Made by a program: the position numbers and the translations under genes. A stretch of 6,113 nucleotides of DNA. It comes from Solirubrobacteraceae bacterium. Its GTDB lineage: Bacteria; Actinomycetota; Thermoleophilia; Solirubrobacterales; Solirubrobacteraceae. The notes beneath the pieces were generated by a model. The model was not told the origin of the DNA, made no database searches, and was given only the letters and a program-made list of their open reading frames with translations. Shown here piece by piece: positions 1 through 5,994 of this stretch; the stretch's first letter is position 1, and each line of letters begins with the position of its first letter. The stretch is from assembly GCA_030043235.1 (NCBI GenBank), contig JASHYF010000083.1:1-6113 (forward strand). Reading direction: 5' to 3'.

Positions 1-618
1 CTCGTGCAGCGCGACGCCGGCGCGCGCGTGGCGATCGTGGAGGCCAACTTCCGCCGGCCCATCCAGTCGCGGCTGCTCGGTCTCAGCCCGAGCCACGGCC
101 TCGCGGAGGTGCTGGCGGGGACGGTGTCGATCGACGACGCCATGCAGCAGCCGACGCCGATGATGCCGGCGGCCGGGGACGCGGAGCCGACCCCGCATGC
201 GTCCGCGCCGGGGCTCGCGACCGCCGTGGCGACGCGTCACAGAACGGGGTCGCTGTTGCTGCTCGCCGGCTCCACCGCGGTCGCCAATCCGCCTGCGCTG
301 CTGGGCGACGGCGCGATCGCGGGCGTGCTGCGCTCGCTGGCGGAGAGCTGCGACTACGTCCTGGTGGACGCGCCCTCGCCGCTGGAGGTCAGCGACGTCA
401 TGCCGCTGCTCAGGGTGGTGGACGGCATCGTGATCGTGGCGAGGGCCGGCCACACGCGCGAACCGTCCGCTCAGCGCTTCACGCAGCTCCTGGCTCGGAG
501 CTCCGCGGCTACGGTGCTCGGGGTGGTCGCCAACTGTGTGTCCGAGAGAGACATATCCAGACATGGCCTCTCGACACTGTCGTCGCGGACGTGGCTCGGC
601 AAACTGATCGGCTCGTGA
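1..618 (+). CDS. BY-kinase-like (CpsD/CapB/Wzc-type) polysaccharide assembly ATPase, C-terminal part
   Basis: The frame is open from the first base, so this is the last 205 residues of a gene that begins upstream; the GTG at 4 is only an internal codon. It resembles the cytoplasmic ATPase domain of bacterial tyrosine kinases that control capsule and exopolysaccharide assembly. A Walker A'-like strand VAIVEANFRRP lies near residues 10-20 and a Walker B strand YVLVDAPSPLEVSD near 119-132 (Asp123). Between them, LLLLAGSTAVANPPALLGD matches the usual 'LPAG..PNPAELL' segment. The P-loop would be upstream and is not visible. Oddities: the two Walker A' acidic positions, usually Asp-x-Asp, are Glu14 and Asn16. 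About 30 Pro/Ala/Thr-rich residues (about 48-78) are inserted before the 'AG..NPP' strand. The tail has no tyrosine cluster, the usual autophosphorylation site. Whether an N-terminal Wzz-type membrane domain is fused cannot be seen. It could be a kinase or a degenerate regulatory ATPase. The stop overlaps the next start by 4 bases. Confidence 0.85.
   Translation, partial: LVQRDAGARVAIVEANFRRPIQSRLLGLSPSHGLAEVLAGTVSIDDAMQQPTPMMPAAGDAEPTPHASAPGLATAVATRHRTGSLLLLAGSTAVANPPALLGDGAIAGVLRSLAESCDYVLVDAPSPLEVSDVMPLLRVVDGIVIVARAGHTREPSAQRFTQLLARSSAATVLGVVANCVSERDISRHGLSTLSSRTWLGKLIGS
615..618 (+). other. GTGA stop/start overlap, translational coupling site 1
   Basis: The TGA of the kinase-like gene (616-618) shares bases with the GTG start (615-617) of the membrane polymerase/ligase gene. 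No convincing Shine-Dalgarno precedes it, so reinitiation by terminating ribosomes is the likely route. It also decides the start of the downstream gene over the in-frame GTG at 591. Confidence 0.7.
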
Positions 619-2213
619 GCGGGTCCTACCCGCCCGCGTGGGGCGCTTCCGGACGCGTGCACCCGGTGGTGCTGGACAGGCGCATCCGCGATCTGCTGCT
701 GGTCGCTCTCGGCGGCGTGGTGGCGCCCGCGGCGCTGGCCCTCGGCCTGACCGTGGCGTTGCCGAACGTGAACGTGCTGCTGGTGCTCGCCGTGATCGGC
801 GGCCTCGTCGGCGTGGTCGCGCTCATGAAGAGCGCCCGCCTGGAGCTGACGGCGACCGTCCTCGCGATCTACCTGCTGATGATGGACGGGCCGGTCAAGC
901 TGGGGCTGAGCGGGCATGAAGAGACCGCGGTCACGCCCGACATCCTGATCGGCGCGGTCTGCCTCGGGGCGCTGCTGCGGATCCTCGTGCGCAGGGAACG
1001 CGTGAGGATGCCGCCGCTGGCCGCATGGGTGCTGGCGTTCGTCGGGATCGTGCTGGTCGAGGCCTTCAACCCGAAGACGGACGGCATCCTGCACGCGCTC
1101 GGCGGCCTTCGCCAGCAGCTGCAGTGGGTTCCCTTCTTCTTCTTCGGCTACGTGCTCATGCGCTCGAAGAAGCGCCTGCGGCTGATGTTCATCGTCGTGG
1201 GCGTGGCCGCGGTCGCCAACGCGGTCGTGTCCACCTACCAGGCCAAACTCAGCCCGACAACGCTCGCGAGCTGGGGCCCCGGCTATCGCAAGCTCTACCA
1301 GCCCGTGTCGGTCGGGGACAGCGCCAAACACGCGCGCGTCGCCTACACCGGTGAAGGCGAAGCGCAGGTGCGCCCCACCGGGCTCGGCTCCGACAGCGGC
1401 TTCAGCGGCGGCGTGGGGATGCTCGCGCTGCCCTTCAGCCTGGCGCTGCTCGCGACCTGGCGCTCGCGAAGGCGCTGGCTCGCGATCGTGTTCGCGCTGG
1501 GAGGGCTCGCGGGGGTGATCTCGGGCCTGGGGCGCCTGCAGGTCGTGGGCGCGCTGCTCGGTGTGGTCATCTTCCTGGCGCTCGCCAAGCTCGCGGGACA
1601 GGCCAAACGGCCGCTCATGGCGACCCTGGTGGTGCTGGCTCTGGCGCTACCGCTCGCCGTCGGATATGTCTCGCTGCTGCGCGGCGGGACGTTCGCGCGC
1701 TACGGCAGCCTCGAAAACGCTTCGCCCGAAGCGCTGGCCACGCACAAGTCGAAAGCGTACACGCTGATCCCGCACGAGCTCGAGACGGTCCCCTTCGGCG
1801 TCGGCCTGGGAACGACCGGTCCCGTCGCAGGGTTCGGCGGAGCCGACCACGACGAGCTGAACGGCCACGTCGTCAGCGCGGAGACGCAGTGGAACATGCT
1901 CGCCGATGAAGTCGGGGCGCCGGGGTTGATCTTGTGGGCGGTCCTGTCGATCTACGTGCTCGTGATCGCCGCACGCGGCCTGAGAACGATTCGCGACCCG
2001 GATCTCGCGATACTGCTCGCGGCGGCGTGCGCGCCGTTCGCGACGCTGCTGATCACAGGATGGACCGGCCCGTTCGAGACCAGCTCGGCGCTCGGCACCT
2101 ACTTCTGGTTCGCGATCGGCATCGTCGCATACTGGTTCGCGGGCAGGCGACGCCTGCCGGCGCCGGCCCCCGCGCGCATGGCGGGCGCGCTCGGGGCAGT
2201 GGGGGCCTCGTGA
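615..2213 (+). CDS. O-antigen ligase/polymerase-like (Wzy/WaaL-type) polytopic membrane protein
   Basis: This predicted 532-residue inner-membrane protein has roughly ten to twelve hydrophobic segments, including LLLVALGGVVAPAALALGL near the N-terminus, WVPFFFFGYVLM, and two or three at the C-terminal end. A long hydrophilic loop (about residues 345-430) before the last membrane segments is the hallmark of the family. In it, GHVVSAETQWNMLADEVGAP (His418, Asn427) matches the family's 'H...N..L..L.E.G..G' pattern. An Arg at 307 (GLGRLQ) before a membrane segment resembles the conserved arginine of these enzymes. Family members use undecaprenyl-linked glycans, either polymerising repeat units (Wzy) or transferring the chain to an acceptor (WaaL, glycoprotein ligases). 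Sequence alone does not separate these; the exopolysaccharide-type neighbours favour polymerase. I chose GTG 615 because it forms a GTGA overlap with the previous stop. GTG 591 is in frame too but would overlap by 28 bases. No good Shine-Dalgarno is seen at either, consistent with translational coupling. Confidence 0.8.
   Translation: MSGSYPPAWGASGRVHPVVLDRRIRDLLLVALGGVVAPAALALGLTVALPNVNVLLVLAVIGGLVGVVALMKSARLELTATVLAIYLLMMDGPVKLGLSGHEETAVTPDILIGAVCLGALLRILVRRERVRMPPLAAWVLAFVGIVLVEAFNPKTDGILHALGGLRQQLQWVPFFFFGYVLMRSKKRLRLMFIVVGVAAVANAVVSTYQAKLSPTTLASWGPGYRKLYQPVSVGDSAKHARVAYTGEGEAQVRPTGLGSDSGFSGGVGMLALPFSLALLATWRSRRRWLAIVFALGGLAGVISGLGRLQVVGALLGVVIFLALAKLAGQAKRPLMATLVVLALALPLAVGYVSLLRGGTFARYGSLENASPEALATHKSKAYTLIPHELETVPFGVGLGTTGPVAGFGGADHDELNGHVVSAETQWNMLADEVGAPGLILWAVLSIYVLVIAARGLRTIRDPDLAILLAAACAPFATLLITGWTGPFETSSALGTYFWFAIGIVAYWFAGRRRLPAPAPARMAGALGAVGAS
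2210..2213 (+). other. GTGA stop/start overlap, translational coupling site 2
   Basis: The TGA ending the polymerase/ligase gene (2211-2213) overlaps the GTG start of the ABC exporter (2210-2212). A GGGGG run at 2201-2205 ends 4 bases before the start and may serve as a weak ribosome site. This overlap fixes the exporter start and argues against the long N-terminal extension that the open frame would allow. Confidence 0.75.
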
Positions 2214-4006
2214 GCGCGGCCGCGATCTCGCAGGCTCGCGCGACACCGCCGAGCGGCAGCAAGCGCGCGCAGCTGAGCCTGCTGCTCGGCAATCGCAAGC
2301 ACGCGGTTGTGTGGCTCGCCGTCATGTCGATCGTGGTCGGGCTCTTCGAAGTGGCCACGCTCGCGGTCATCGCGGAGCTCGCCGCGACGCTCGTCAAAGG
2401 CTCCAAGCACCTGCACGTCTCGATCCTCCACGTGTCGTTCTACGCGCCGATTCCGACCATGATCGAGGTCGCGGCCGGCCTCACCGTGCTGCGGCTCGTG
2501 CTGCAGGTGCCGATGTCGTTGGTGCCCGCACGGATCGCCACCGACGTGCAGGCCGGGCTGCGTGAGCGGATGTTCCAAGCCTACGCCCACGCCTCCTGGG
2601 GGGTGCAGTCGCAGGACCGCGAGGGTCAGATGCAGGAGACGATCACGAACCAGGTCGTGCAGGCGACGGCGGGGGCGATGATGGCGACCTCGCTGATGAC
2701 CTCGTCGTTCAGCTTCATCACCATGATGGCGGCCGCGGTGGTGCTCAGCCCGCTGTGCGCGCTCATGGTCGGAGGCACGACGCTGGTGGCGTTCGGGGGG
2801 CTGCGGCCGCTGCGAGGGATGGGGCAGCGCAGCGCTCGCGCCCTCTCCAAAGCGCAGGTGCAGTTCGCACGCGCGGTCGCCGAGTCGATCAGGGTTGCGC
2901 AGGAGGTGCACGTGTTCGGCGTCACCGTGGTGCAGTGCAAGCGCGTCGGCCACTACATCGACGAGGCCAGGCGCCGCTTCTACCGCACCCGGGTGATCTC
3001 GGGCCTGGTCGGCAGCGTGTATCAGAGCATCATCTACATGCTGCTGGTGGCCGGCCTGGGCGGGCTGTACCTCGTGGGGCGCAACCACACGGGCCAGCTC
3101 ACGGCGGTGCTGCTGGTGATGCTGCGCGGCGCCACCTCAGGCCAAGCGGTGCAGGCCAGCTACCAGGGGCTGGTGCAGTCGCTGCCGTTCATCGAACGCA
3201 CGACCAAGGCGATCGGGCGCTATGCGGACAGCAGAGTGACGGACGACGGCGAGCCGCTGGAGCATGTGAGCAGCATCGTCTTCGAGGACGTCTCGTTCAG
3301 CTACAACCCGGGCCGGCCGGTGCTGTCGGGAATCAGCTTCGAGGTCGACGCCGGCGAAGTGATCGGCATCGTCGGTCCCACCGGCGCCGGCAAGTCCACG
3401 CTGGTCCAGCTGGTGCTGCGCCTGCGCGCGCCCGAGCACGGCAGCTACCTGATCAACGGCCGCCCCGCCCGGAGCTTCTCGGGCGACGATTGGCACCGGC
3501 AGGTCTCCTACCTGCCCCAGGAACCGCGGCTGCTGCACGCGTCGGTCGCCGAGAACATCCGCTTCTTCCGCGAGATCCCCGACGAGGAGGTCGAGCGCGC
3601 CGCGCGTCTGGCGCGCATCCACGACGACATCATGAGCTGGCCGAAAGGCTATGACACGATCGTCGGCCCGCGTGCGGACGCCGTCTCCGGCGGTCAGCAG
3701 CAGCGCCTGTGTCTCGCGCGCGCGCTCGCCGCGCGCCCGGCGGTGCTCGTCCTCGACGAGCCCACGAGCGCCCTCGATCCGAACTCGGAGGCGCAGATCC
3801 AGGAGTCGCTGATGGGGCTCAAAAGCGATCTGACGCTGTTCATCATCGCCCACCGGATGTCGACGCTGGACGCCTGCGACCGCGTGATGGTGATCGTCGA
3901 CGGCCAGCTCGTGGCGTTCGACACGAAAGCGCTGCTGCAGCAGAACAACAGCTACTACCGCCACGCCTCGCAGCTCGCGCTCGGCTCCTCGGCGCGGGTC
4001 TCGTGA
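2210..4006 (+). CDS. ABC exporter half-transporter (fused membrane and ATPase domains), probable glycan or lipid-linked glycan flippase
   Basis: This is a complete 598-residue type IV (MsbA/PglK-like) exporter that should act as a homodimer in the inner membrane. The membrane domain (about 30-320) has six segments: about 31-62, 80-106, 155-178, 180-198, 262-290 and 297-315. The ATPase domain follows with an A-loop tyrosine (365, FSYNPGRPVL), Walker A GPTGAGKST (389-397, Lys395), Q-loop Gln437 (YLPQEPRLLH), signature VSGGQ (492-496), Walker B AVLVLDEPTSALD (Asp516, catalytic Glu517) and H-loop His548 (FIIAHR). Every key residue is present, so it should be an active ATPase. The start is GTG 2210, overlapping the previous stop as GTGA, with a weak GGGGG at 2201-2205. 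The frame is open back to 1934, but the extra residues there are Arg/Gly-rich, unlike any exporter, and overlap the upstream gene by 280 bases. Given its neighbours, the substrate is most likely a lipid-linked oligosaccharide or polysaccharide; this is inference, and lipid or drug export cannot be excluded. Confidence 0.93.
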   Translation: MSAAAISQARATPPSGSKRAQLSLLLGNRKHAVVWLAVMSIVVGLFEVATLAVIAELAATLVKGSKHLHVSILHVSFYAPIPTMIEVAAGLTVLRLVLQVPMSLVPARIATDVQAGLRERMFQAYAHASWGVQSQDREGQMQETITNQVVQATAGAMMATSLMTSSFSFITMMAAAVVLSPLCALMVGGTTLVAFGGLRPLRGMGQRSARALSKAQVQFARAVAESIRVAQEVHVFGVTVVQCKRVGHYIDEARRRFYRTRVISGLVGSVYQSIIYMLLVAGLGGLYLVGRNHTGQLTAVLLVMLRGATSGQAVQASYQGLVQSLPFIERTTKAIGRYADSRVTDDGEPLEHVSSIVFEDVSFSYNPGRPVLSGISFEVDAGEVIGIVGPTGAGKSTLVQLVLRLRAPEHGSYLINGRPARSFSGDDWHRQVSYLPQEPRLLHASVAENIRFFREIPDEEVERAARLARIHDDIMSWPKGYDTIVGPRADAVSGGQQQRLCLARALAARPAVLVLDEPTSALDPNSEAQIQESLMGLKSDLTLFIIAHRMSTLDACDRVMVIVDGQLVAFDTKALLQQNNSYYRHASQLALGSSARVS

Positions 4007-4010
4007 GCTC

Positions 4011-5015
4011 ATGCCCGCGCGCGAGCGAGCGCCGCGGCTGAGCGCCGAAGCGGGCGTGCGCGAGCTGCGCGCGCGCCTGCCGGACTTCTTCATCGTCGGG
4101 CACGCCAAGAGCGGCACCACGGCGCTGTACGAGATGCTCAGGACGCATCCGCAGATCTTCATGCCCGCGAGCAAGGAGCCGTGGTTCTTCGCCGAGGAGC
4201 TGCGCGAGCGCACCCCACCACGGCCGGGAGGCACCCCCGAGACGCTCGAGGACTACTGCTCGTGGTTCGCGCCCGCCCGCGCGGGGCAGCGCGCGGGCGA
4301 GGCCTCGGCGCTGTACCTGTGGTCGCGCACGGCCGCCGGCGCGATCGCGCGCGTGCGACCGGACGCGCGCATCGTGGCGATCCTGCGCGAGCCCGCGAGC
4401 TTCCTGCGCTCGCTGCATCTCCAGTTCGTACAGAGCTACGTGGAGACCGAGCCGGACCTGCGCCGGGCGCTCGCGCTCGAGCGGCCGCGAAGCAGGGGCG
4501 AGCAGATCCCACGCCACACCTACTGGCCGCGGGCGCTGATGTACTCCGAGCACGTGCGCTATGTCGAGCAGCTGCGCCGCTATCACGACGCCTTCGGCGC
4601 CGAGCAGGTGCTGGTGCTGATCTACGACGACTTTCGCGCTGAGAACGAGGCGACGGTGCGCCGGGTGCTGCGCTTCCTGCAGGTGGACGATTCGCTGCCG
4701 ATCGAGACCTCGAGCGCCAATCCCAGCGTGCGCGTGCGCTCGCAGCGCGTGAACGAGCTGGTGCACGGGGTGTCGGTCGGACACGGTCCCGTCTCGCTCG
4801 CGGTCAAGGAGGCCGTCAAGGCGGTGACGCCGCGGCGGCTGCGCAGGGGGGCCCTGGAGGCGACCCAGCGCCGCATCGTCTACGCGAGCCCGCGCCCGCA
4901 GGAGGAGGAGCTGATGCGCGAGCTGCGCGTGCGCTTCAAGGGCGAGGTGGTGGCGCTGAGCGAGTACCTGGGGAGGGACCTCGTCAGGATGTGGGGCTAT
5001 GACGGCGTCCGCTGA
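4011..5015 (+). CDS. PAPS-dependent sulfotransferase, first of two tandem paralogues
   Basis: This predicted cytoplasmic 334-residue enzyme should transfer sulfate from PAPS to an acceptor, here probably a sugar hydroxyl or amine of the glycan made by this cluster. The 5'-phosphosulfate loop is FIVGHAKSGTTALY (27-40; Lys33, Thr36, Thr37). The 3'-phosphate site is IVAILREPASFLRSLH (121-136; Arg126 and Ser134). KEPWFF (55-60) matches the position of the '.E..FF' motif of heparan-sulfate-type enzymes, whose Glu is the proposed catalytic base, so Glu56 is the candidate. The later YVEQLRRYHDAFGAEQVLVL and RVLRFLQVDD segments are typical of the fold. The C-terminal ALSEYLGRDLVRMWGYD is shared with the next gene. 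Length is usual for bacterial members. There is no signal peptide or membrane segment. ATG 4011 lies 4 bases after the exporter stop, with no clear Shine-Dalgarno. The acceptor cannot be read from sequence; a lipid or small metabolite is an alternative. Confidence 0.92.
   Translation: MPARERAPRLSAEAGVRELRARLPDFFIVGHAKSGTTALYEMLRTHPQIFMPASKEPWFFAEELRERTPPRPGGTPETLEDYCSWFAPARAGQRAGEASALYLWSRTAAGAIARVRPDARIVAILREPASFLRSLHLQFVQSYVETEPDLRRALALERPRSRGEQIPRHTYWPRALMYSEHVRYVEQLRRYHDAFGAEQVLVLIYDDFRAENEATVRRVLRFLQVDDSLPIETSSANPSVRVRSQRVNELVHGVSVGHGPVSLAVKEAVKAVTPRRLRRGALEATQRRIVYASPRPQEEELMRELRVRFKGEVVALSEYLGRDLVRMWGYDGVR
4986..4989 (+). promoter_or_regulatory. Putative ribosome binding site (AGGA) for the second sulfotransferase
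   Basis: AGGA lies inside the end of the first sulfotransferase gene, 9 bases before ATG 4999. The spacing is acceptable and supports this start together with the 17-base overlap. The equivalent place before ATG 5978 lacks AGGA, so the copies differ here. In so G-rich a sequence a chance match is possible. Confidence 0.35.
4999..5015 (+). repeat. 17-base gene overlap, first copy of duplicated junction
   Basis: These bases hold the ATG of the second sulfotransferase and the TGA of the first, read in two frames. The sequence matches the junction at 5978-5994 at 14 of 17 positions (differences at positions 7, 13 and 14). One frame encodes the end YDGVR of the upstream protein, the other the start MTAS of the downstream one. 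Confidence 0.8.
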
Positions 5016-5994
5016 GCTTTCCGCCGCTGAGCGCGCCTACGAGCCGCGCGCGCCCGACTTCTACATCGTCGGTCACCCCAAGTGCGGCACCACCGCGCTG
5101 TACCAGATGTTGCGGGTGCAGCCGCAGATCTTCATGCCCGAGCTCAAGGAGCCGTGGTTCTTGGCCAGCGACATGGAGCCGCGCTTCCAGCCGCCGCGGT
5201 CAGCCTCGCCGCCGAAGACGCTGGAGGACTACCTGGTCCTGTTCGAGGACGCCCAGCCTGGGCAGCGCGTGGGCGAGGCATCCTCGTCATACCTGCTCTC
5301 GCGCACAGCCGCCCGCGCGATCGCGCGGCTGCGAGGAGACGCGCGCGTCATCGCGATCCTGCGCGAGCCCGCGAGCTTCCTGCGCTCCCTGCACACGCAG
5401 CTGCTGCGCACGCACGTGGAGAGCAAGAAGACCCTGCGCCAGGCGATCTCGCTGGAGGCCGCCCGGCGGGAAGGGCGCCACATCCCCCGCCGCTCGCATC
5501 GCCCCCAGCTGCTGATGTACTCCGACCACGTGCGCTACGTCGAGCAGCTGCGACGCTATCACGAGGTGTTCGCGGCCGAGCAGGTGCTGGTGCTGATCTA
5601 CGAGGAGTTTCGCGCCGACAACGAGGCGACGGTGCGCGGCGTGCTGCGCTTCCTGGAGATCGAGGAGCGCGTGCCCATCGCAGCCACGCAGGCGAACCCC
5701 ACGATCGTGCACATGCGCTCGCAGCAGCTCGACGAACTGTTGAACGTCATCTCCGTGGGCAGGGGGCCGCTGTCGCGGCTCGCCAAGTCCGCGGTCAAGC
5801 GCGTCACCTCCACGGACGTCCGCAGGGCGGCGATCCACACGACGCAGCGCCACCTCGTCAACGGCAAGCCCCCTCCGCCCGACGATGCGCTGATGGCGCA
5901 GCTGCGCGCGCGCTTCAAGGGCGAGGTGGTGGCGCTGAGCGAGTACCTGGGCCGGGACCTCGTGACGCTGTGGGGCTATGACGACGTCCATTGA
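4999..5994 (+). CDS. PAPS-dependent sulfotransferase, second tandem paralogue
   Basis: This 331-residue protein is a paralogue of the preceding one; by eye roughly 60% of residues match, without gaps over most of the length. Its 5'-phosphosulfate loop is FYIVGHPKCGTTALY (21-35; Lys28, Thr31, Thr32), with Cys29 where the neighbour has Ser. The 3'-phosphate site is VIAILREPASFLRSLH (117-132; Arg122, Ser130). KEPWFL (50-55) offers Glu51 as the likely catalytic base. The proteins differ most at about residues 55-75, just after the catalytic Glu, and at about 136-165, so acceptor or position specificity may differ; that is inference. The C-terminal ALSEYLGRDLVTLWGYD is nearly identical to the neighbour's. 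ATG 4999 overlaps the preceding gene by 17 bases, and AGGA at 4986-4989 is a plausible ribosome site. Starting at 4999 gives an N-terminus matching the paralogue's. It is predicted cytoplasmic, with no signal peptide or membrane segment. Confidence 0.92.
   Translation: MTASAELSAAERAYEPRAPDFYIVGHPKCGTTALYQMLRVQPQIFMPELKEPWFLASDMEPRFQPPRSASPPKTLEDYLVLFEDAQPGQRVGEASSSYLLSRTAARAIARLRGDARVIAILREPASFLRSLHTQLLRTHVESKKTLRQAISLEAARREGRHIPRRSHRPQLLMYSDHVRYVEQLRRYHEVFAAEQVLVLIYEEFRADNEATVRGVLRFLEIEERVPIAATQANPTIVHMRSQQLDELLNVISVGRGPLSRLAKSAVKRVTSTDVRRAAIHTTQRHLVNGKPPPPDDALMAQLRARFKGEVVALSEYLGRDLVTLWGYDDVH
5978..5994 (+). repeat. 17-base gene overlap, second copy of duplicated junction
   Basis: This has the same arrangement as 4999-5015: the end YDDVH of the second sulfotransferase overlaps the start MTTS of the next gene by the same 17 bases. 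The identical overlap length, with matching stop and start positions, indicates that both junctions descend from one ancestral junction. Confidence 0.75.

Larger units (their letters stand above)
4083..5994 (+). repeat. Diverged tandem gene duplication (two sulfotransferase copies, period about 973-979 bases)
   Basis: The two sulfotransferase genes align as direct repeats offset by 973-979 bases. Exact blocks shared between copies include 35 bases (4377-4411 and 5353-5387), 29 bases (4599-4627 and 5575-5603) and 42 bases (4931-4972 and 5910-5951). They cover the 3'-phosphate site, the central VLVLIY strand and the conserved C-terminus. Between these blocks the copies have diverged at many codons, including acceptor-side loops. 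The repeat reaches through the stop codons and includes the overlap with the following gene start. Confidence 0.85.

Noticed and set aside
591..614. Earlier GTG start for the polymerase/ligase gene
   Set aside because: It is in frame but needs a 28-base overlap and adds only eight hydrophilic residues; GTG 615 gives the same GTGA junction seen at the next gene. It cannot be fully excluded.
471..1331. Antisense open frame (286 codons) opposite the kinase and polymerase/ligase genes
   Set aside because: Its composition is His/Gln/Asp/Arg-rich with no hydrophobic core or recognisable motif; it is a shadow of the + strand coding frame.
1934..2209. Upstream extension of the ABC exporter frame (92 extra residues)
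   Set aside because: The added residues are Arg/Gly/Asp-rich, resemble no exporter N-terminus, and lie wholly inside the polymerase/ligase gene. GTG 2210 gives a standard 598-residue exporter and a GTGA overlap.
2099..3088. Antisense open frame (329 codons) across the start of the exporter
   Set aside because: It spans a gene junction and translates to an extremely Arg/His-rich chain with no domain, as expected for a GC-rich shadow.
4011..4080. GCGC/GAGC-rich stretch at the start of the first sulfotransferase as a repeat or regulatory element
   Set aside because: The simple-sequence look is explained by Arg/Ala/Glu codons in a high-GC gene; no regular period or sizeable inverted repeat is present.
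3137..4234. Long antisense open frame (365 codons) opposite the exporter ATPase domain
   Set aside because: It lies opposite a gene with every ABC ATPase motif, and its translation is rich in Arg, His, Asp and Gln as expected from the reverse complement of GC-biased codons.
5082..5981. Second + strand frame (299 codons) inside the second sulfotransferase
   Set aside because: Its Ala/Arg/Gly-rich translation has no motif, whereas the other frame holds the complete PAPS-binding signature. High GC removes stops from alternative frames.
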